Shown here piece after piece: positions 62,968 to 64,000 of a DNA stretch of 64,000 nucleotides; position 1 is the first letter of the stretch; every line of letters begins with the position of its first letter. The position numbers were made by a program, and so were the translations under genes. The stretch spans positions 2,976,001 through 3,040,000 of the forward strand of contig NZ_CP031417.1 of NCBI RefSeq assembly GCF_003367395.1, read 5' to 3'. Below the pieces are notes generated by a model. That model saw only the letters and a list, made by a program, of their open reading frames with translations. It searched no databases and was not told the origin of the DNA. This DNA is from Pseudolabrys taiwanensis (GTDB lineage: Bacteria > Pseudomonadota > Alphaproteobacteria > Rhizobiales > Xanthobacteraceae).

Positions 62968-62994
62968 ATGGCCGGGGCTCGCCCCGGCCATTTT
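62968..62994 (+). terminator. rho-independent terminator of the F0 operon
   Basis: ATGGCCGGGG (62968 to 62977) pairs with CCCCGGCCAT (62982 to 62991) over ten bases around a CTCG tetraloop, followed by TTTT. It is 27 bases after the atpF stop. Confidence 0.88.
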
Positions 62995-63211
62995 CGTTTG
63001 CGGCCGGGCCGACCGGCCGCCGGCGGTCGGCTTGCCTTACCCGCAAGACCCTTATCCGCGAATTTCCCCGCTATTTCTTTTGCTGTGGGCAACCCAAATT
63101 GTGACGGGTCTTTGACTACCGGGGGTGGGCGCCTATCCTCGTCGCATCTGATTCGTCCGCAGCGTTCGGGGCGGTGCCGGTTGTTCACCGGCTTAAGCTA
63201 TCGGGGGACCT

Positions 63212-63868
63212 GTGGTCATCTTTGACTGCAACGGCGTGCTTGTGGACAGCGAGCCGCTGGCGACTGCTGTCGTATCGAACGCGTTCATACGGGCGGGCTT
63301 CGCGCTCACGCCCGACCTGATCGCGCGCTATTTCACCGGCCGGCGTCCCGCTGACATGTTCACCGAGGTCGAGATCGCGGCCGGCCGTAAGCTGCCCGCC
63401 GACTTCGCCGCGACGGTCGCGAACGAGACGCTGCGGCGTTTTAAGGCCGAACTGCGCGCCACCAGCCACGCGATGCAGGCCCTGTCCTGGATCCGCGGGC
63501 CGAAATGCGTCGCCTCCTCCTCCTCGCTCGACCGCATCCGCACGAGCCTGGAGACGACCGACCTCCTGCGCTTCTTCGAGCCCTATCTGTTTTCGGCGAA
63601 CGAAGTGCCCCAGGGCAAGCCGGCGCCCGACCTGTTCCTCTATGCCGCGCAGAAGATGCACGTGCTGCCGCGCGAATGCATCGTCGTCGAGGACTCCGCC
63701 GTTGGCGTGGCCGCTGGTGTCGCGGCCGGCATGACCGTGATCGGTTTCGTCGGCGGCAGCCACGCCGGCAGCCATCTCGGCAACAATCTGCGCGCCGCCG
63801 GCGCCAAGACGGTGATCACCGACATGCGCGCGCTCAAGACGACGATCGTCGATCTCAGAGGCTGGTGA
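63212..63868 (+). CDS. HAD-family phosphatase
   Basis: The 218-residue protein is a HAD hydrolase of the beta-phosphoglucomutase/phosphatase type: motif I MVIFDCNGVLVDSE (Asp5 and Asn7 where Asp is usual), SSSSL (motif II), KPAPDLFLYAAQKM (motif III Lys) and VVEDSAVGVAAGVAAGM (motif IV). The second motif I Asp is Asn here (DxN), which usually lowers phosphatase activity but is found in some members. A GTG start at 63212 follows GGGGGACCT. Confidence 0.9.
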   Translation: MVIFDCNGVLVDSEPLATAVVSNAFIRAGFALTPDLIARYFTGRRPADMFTEVEIAAGRKLPADFAATVANETLRRFKAELRATSHAMQALSWIRGPKCVASSSSLDRIRTSLETTDLLRFFEPYLFSANEVPQGKPAPDLFLYAAQKMHVLPRECIVVEDSAVGVAAGVAAGMTVIGFVGGSHAGSHLGNNLRAAGAKTVITDMRALKTTIVDLRGW

Positions 63869-63876
63869 GCCCCACC

Positions 63877-64000
63877 CGTCATGCCGGCCGAGCCAACGGG
63901 TCGGCGCGAAGCGCGGCCCGATGACAGGCTCCGCGAGAGCCGGAATCAAGGACGCCTTTTGCTCACGATGGGCTGCGGCGTACAGGATTCCCGCTTTCGC
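63877..64000. repeat. palindromic repeats at the right edge, partial
   Basis: GTCATGCCGGCCGAGCCAACGGGTCGGCGCGAAGCGCGGCCCGATGACAGGCTCCGCGAGAGCC is a hairpin-rich stretch, then GATTCCCGCTTTCGC begins another two-hairpin unit cut off by the window end. No gene is seen here. Confidence 0.65.

Overview
The window is high-GC alphaproteobacterial DNA, most likely from the order Hyphomicrobiales (Rhizobiales). The grounds are a C4-pathway 5-aminolevulinate synthase gene behind a perfect FNR/FixK-type box, an F0-only ATP synthase operon with paired b' and b subunits, the block murA / DUF2948 / hisD / UPF0262 / LMW phosphatase / maf / yacG, a CrbS-CrbR acetate-type two-component cluster, and many intergenic palindromic repeats of the kind common in Bradyrhizobium and Xanthobacteraceae relatives. 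The species cannot be named from sequence reading alone.

Region 1 (1 to about 8,985) is the right part of an integrated mobile element at the 3' end of a tRNA-Phe gene. Read from the tRNA inward it has a tyrosine integrase, a cargo gene that looks like a PUA/EVE-like plus PD-(D/E)XK nuclease, a paralogue of the relaxase C-terminal region, a VirD2-type relaxase, a MobC-like accessory protein, an intergenic region with strong dyads (probable oriT), a coupling protein with no membrane segment followed by a small two-helix membrane protein, and several very small genes, three of them joined by ATGA overlaps. No type IV secretion genes are visible, so within the window it reads as an integrative mobilizable element; its left end lies outside.

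Region 2 (9 to 20.6 kb) is chromosomal housekeeping: yacG, an acyl-CoA synthetase, maf, an LMW phosphatase-like protein, UPF0262, hisD, DUF2948 and murA. Between DUF2948 and murA sit two divergent extra genes: a ModA-like protein without a signal peptide and a 953-residue fusion of a trypsin-like protease with two phospholipase-D HKD motifs, a striking candidate effector.

Region 3 (20.7 to 29 kb) has tRNA-Thr and a complete kdp potassium system (a 27-residue membrane ORF, then kdpF-A-B-C-D-E). Region 4 (29 to 46 kb) has DUF763, a UvrD/PcrA-like helicase with no normal start codon, a GGDEF-EAL protein, a sugar-acid dehydratase with a large membrane protein, a sugar-modifying set (Gfo/Idh/MocA, epimerase, C-methyltransferase), a NUDIX hydrolase, hemA and an AbrB-type membrane protein.

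Region 5 (46.4 to 57.3 kb) is a carbon-uptake module: an exonuclease-CBS-DUF294 protein, a CrbS-like sodium/solute-symporter histidine kinase, its LuxR-type response regulator, and a DUF4212 plus symporter pair closed by a strong terminator. Region 6 (57.3 to 64 kb) has small membrane proteins, yjbQ, a secreted proline-rich coiled-coil protein, the F0 operon atpI-B-E-F2-F and a HAD phosphatase. At least thirteen intergenic palindromic repeat units are scattered over the chromosomal part; none was noticed in the integrated element.
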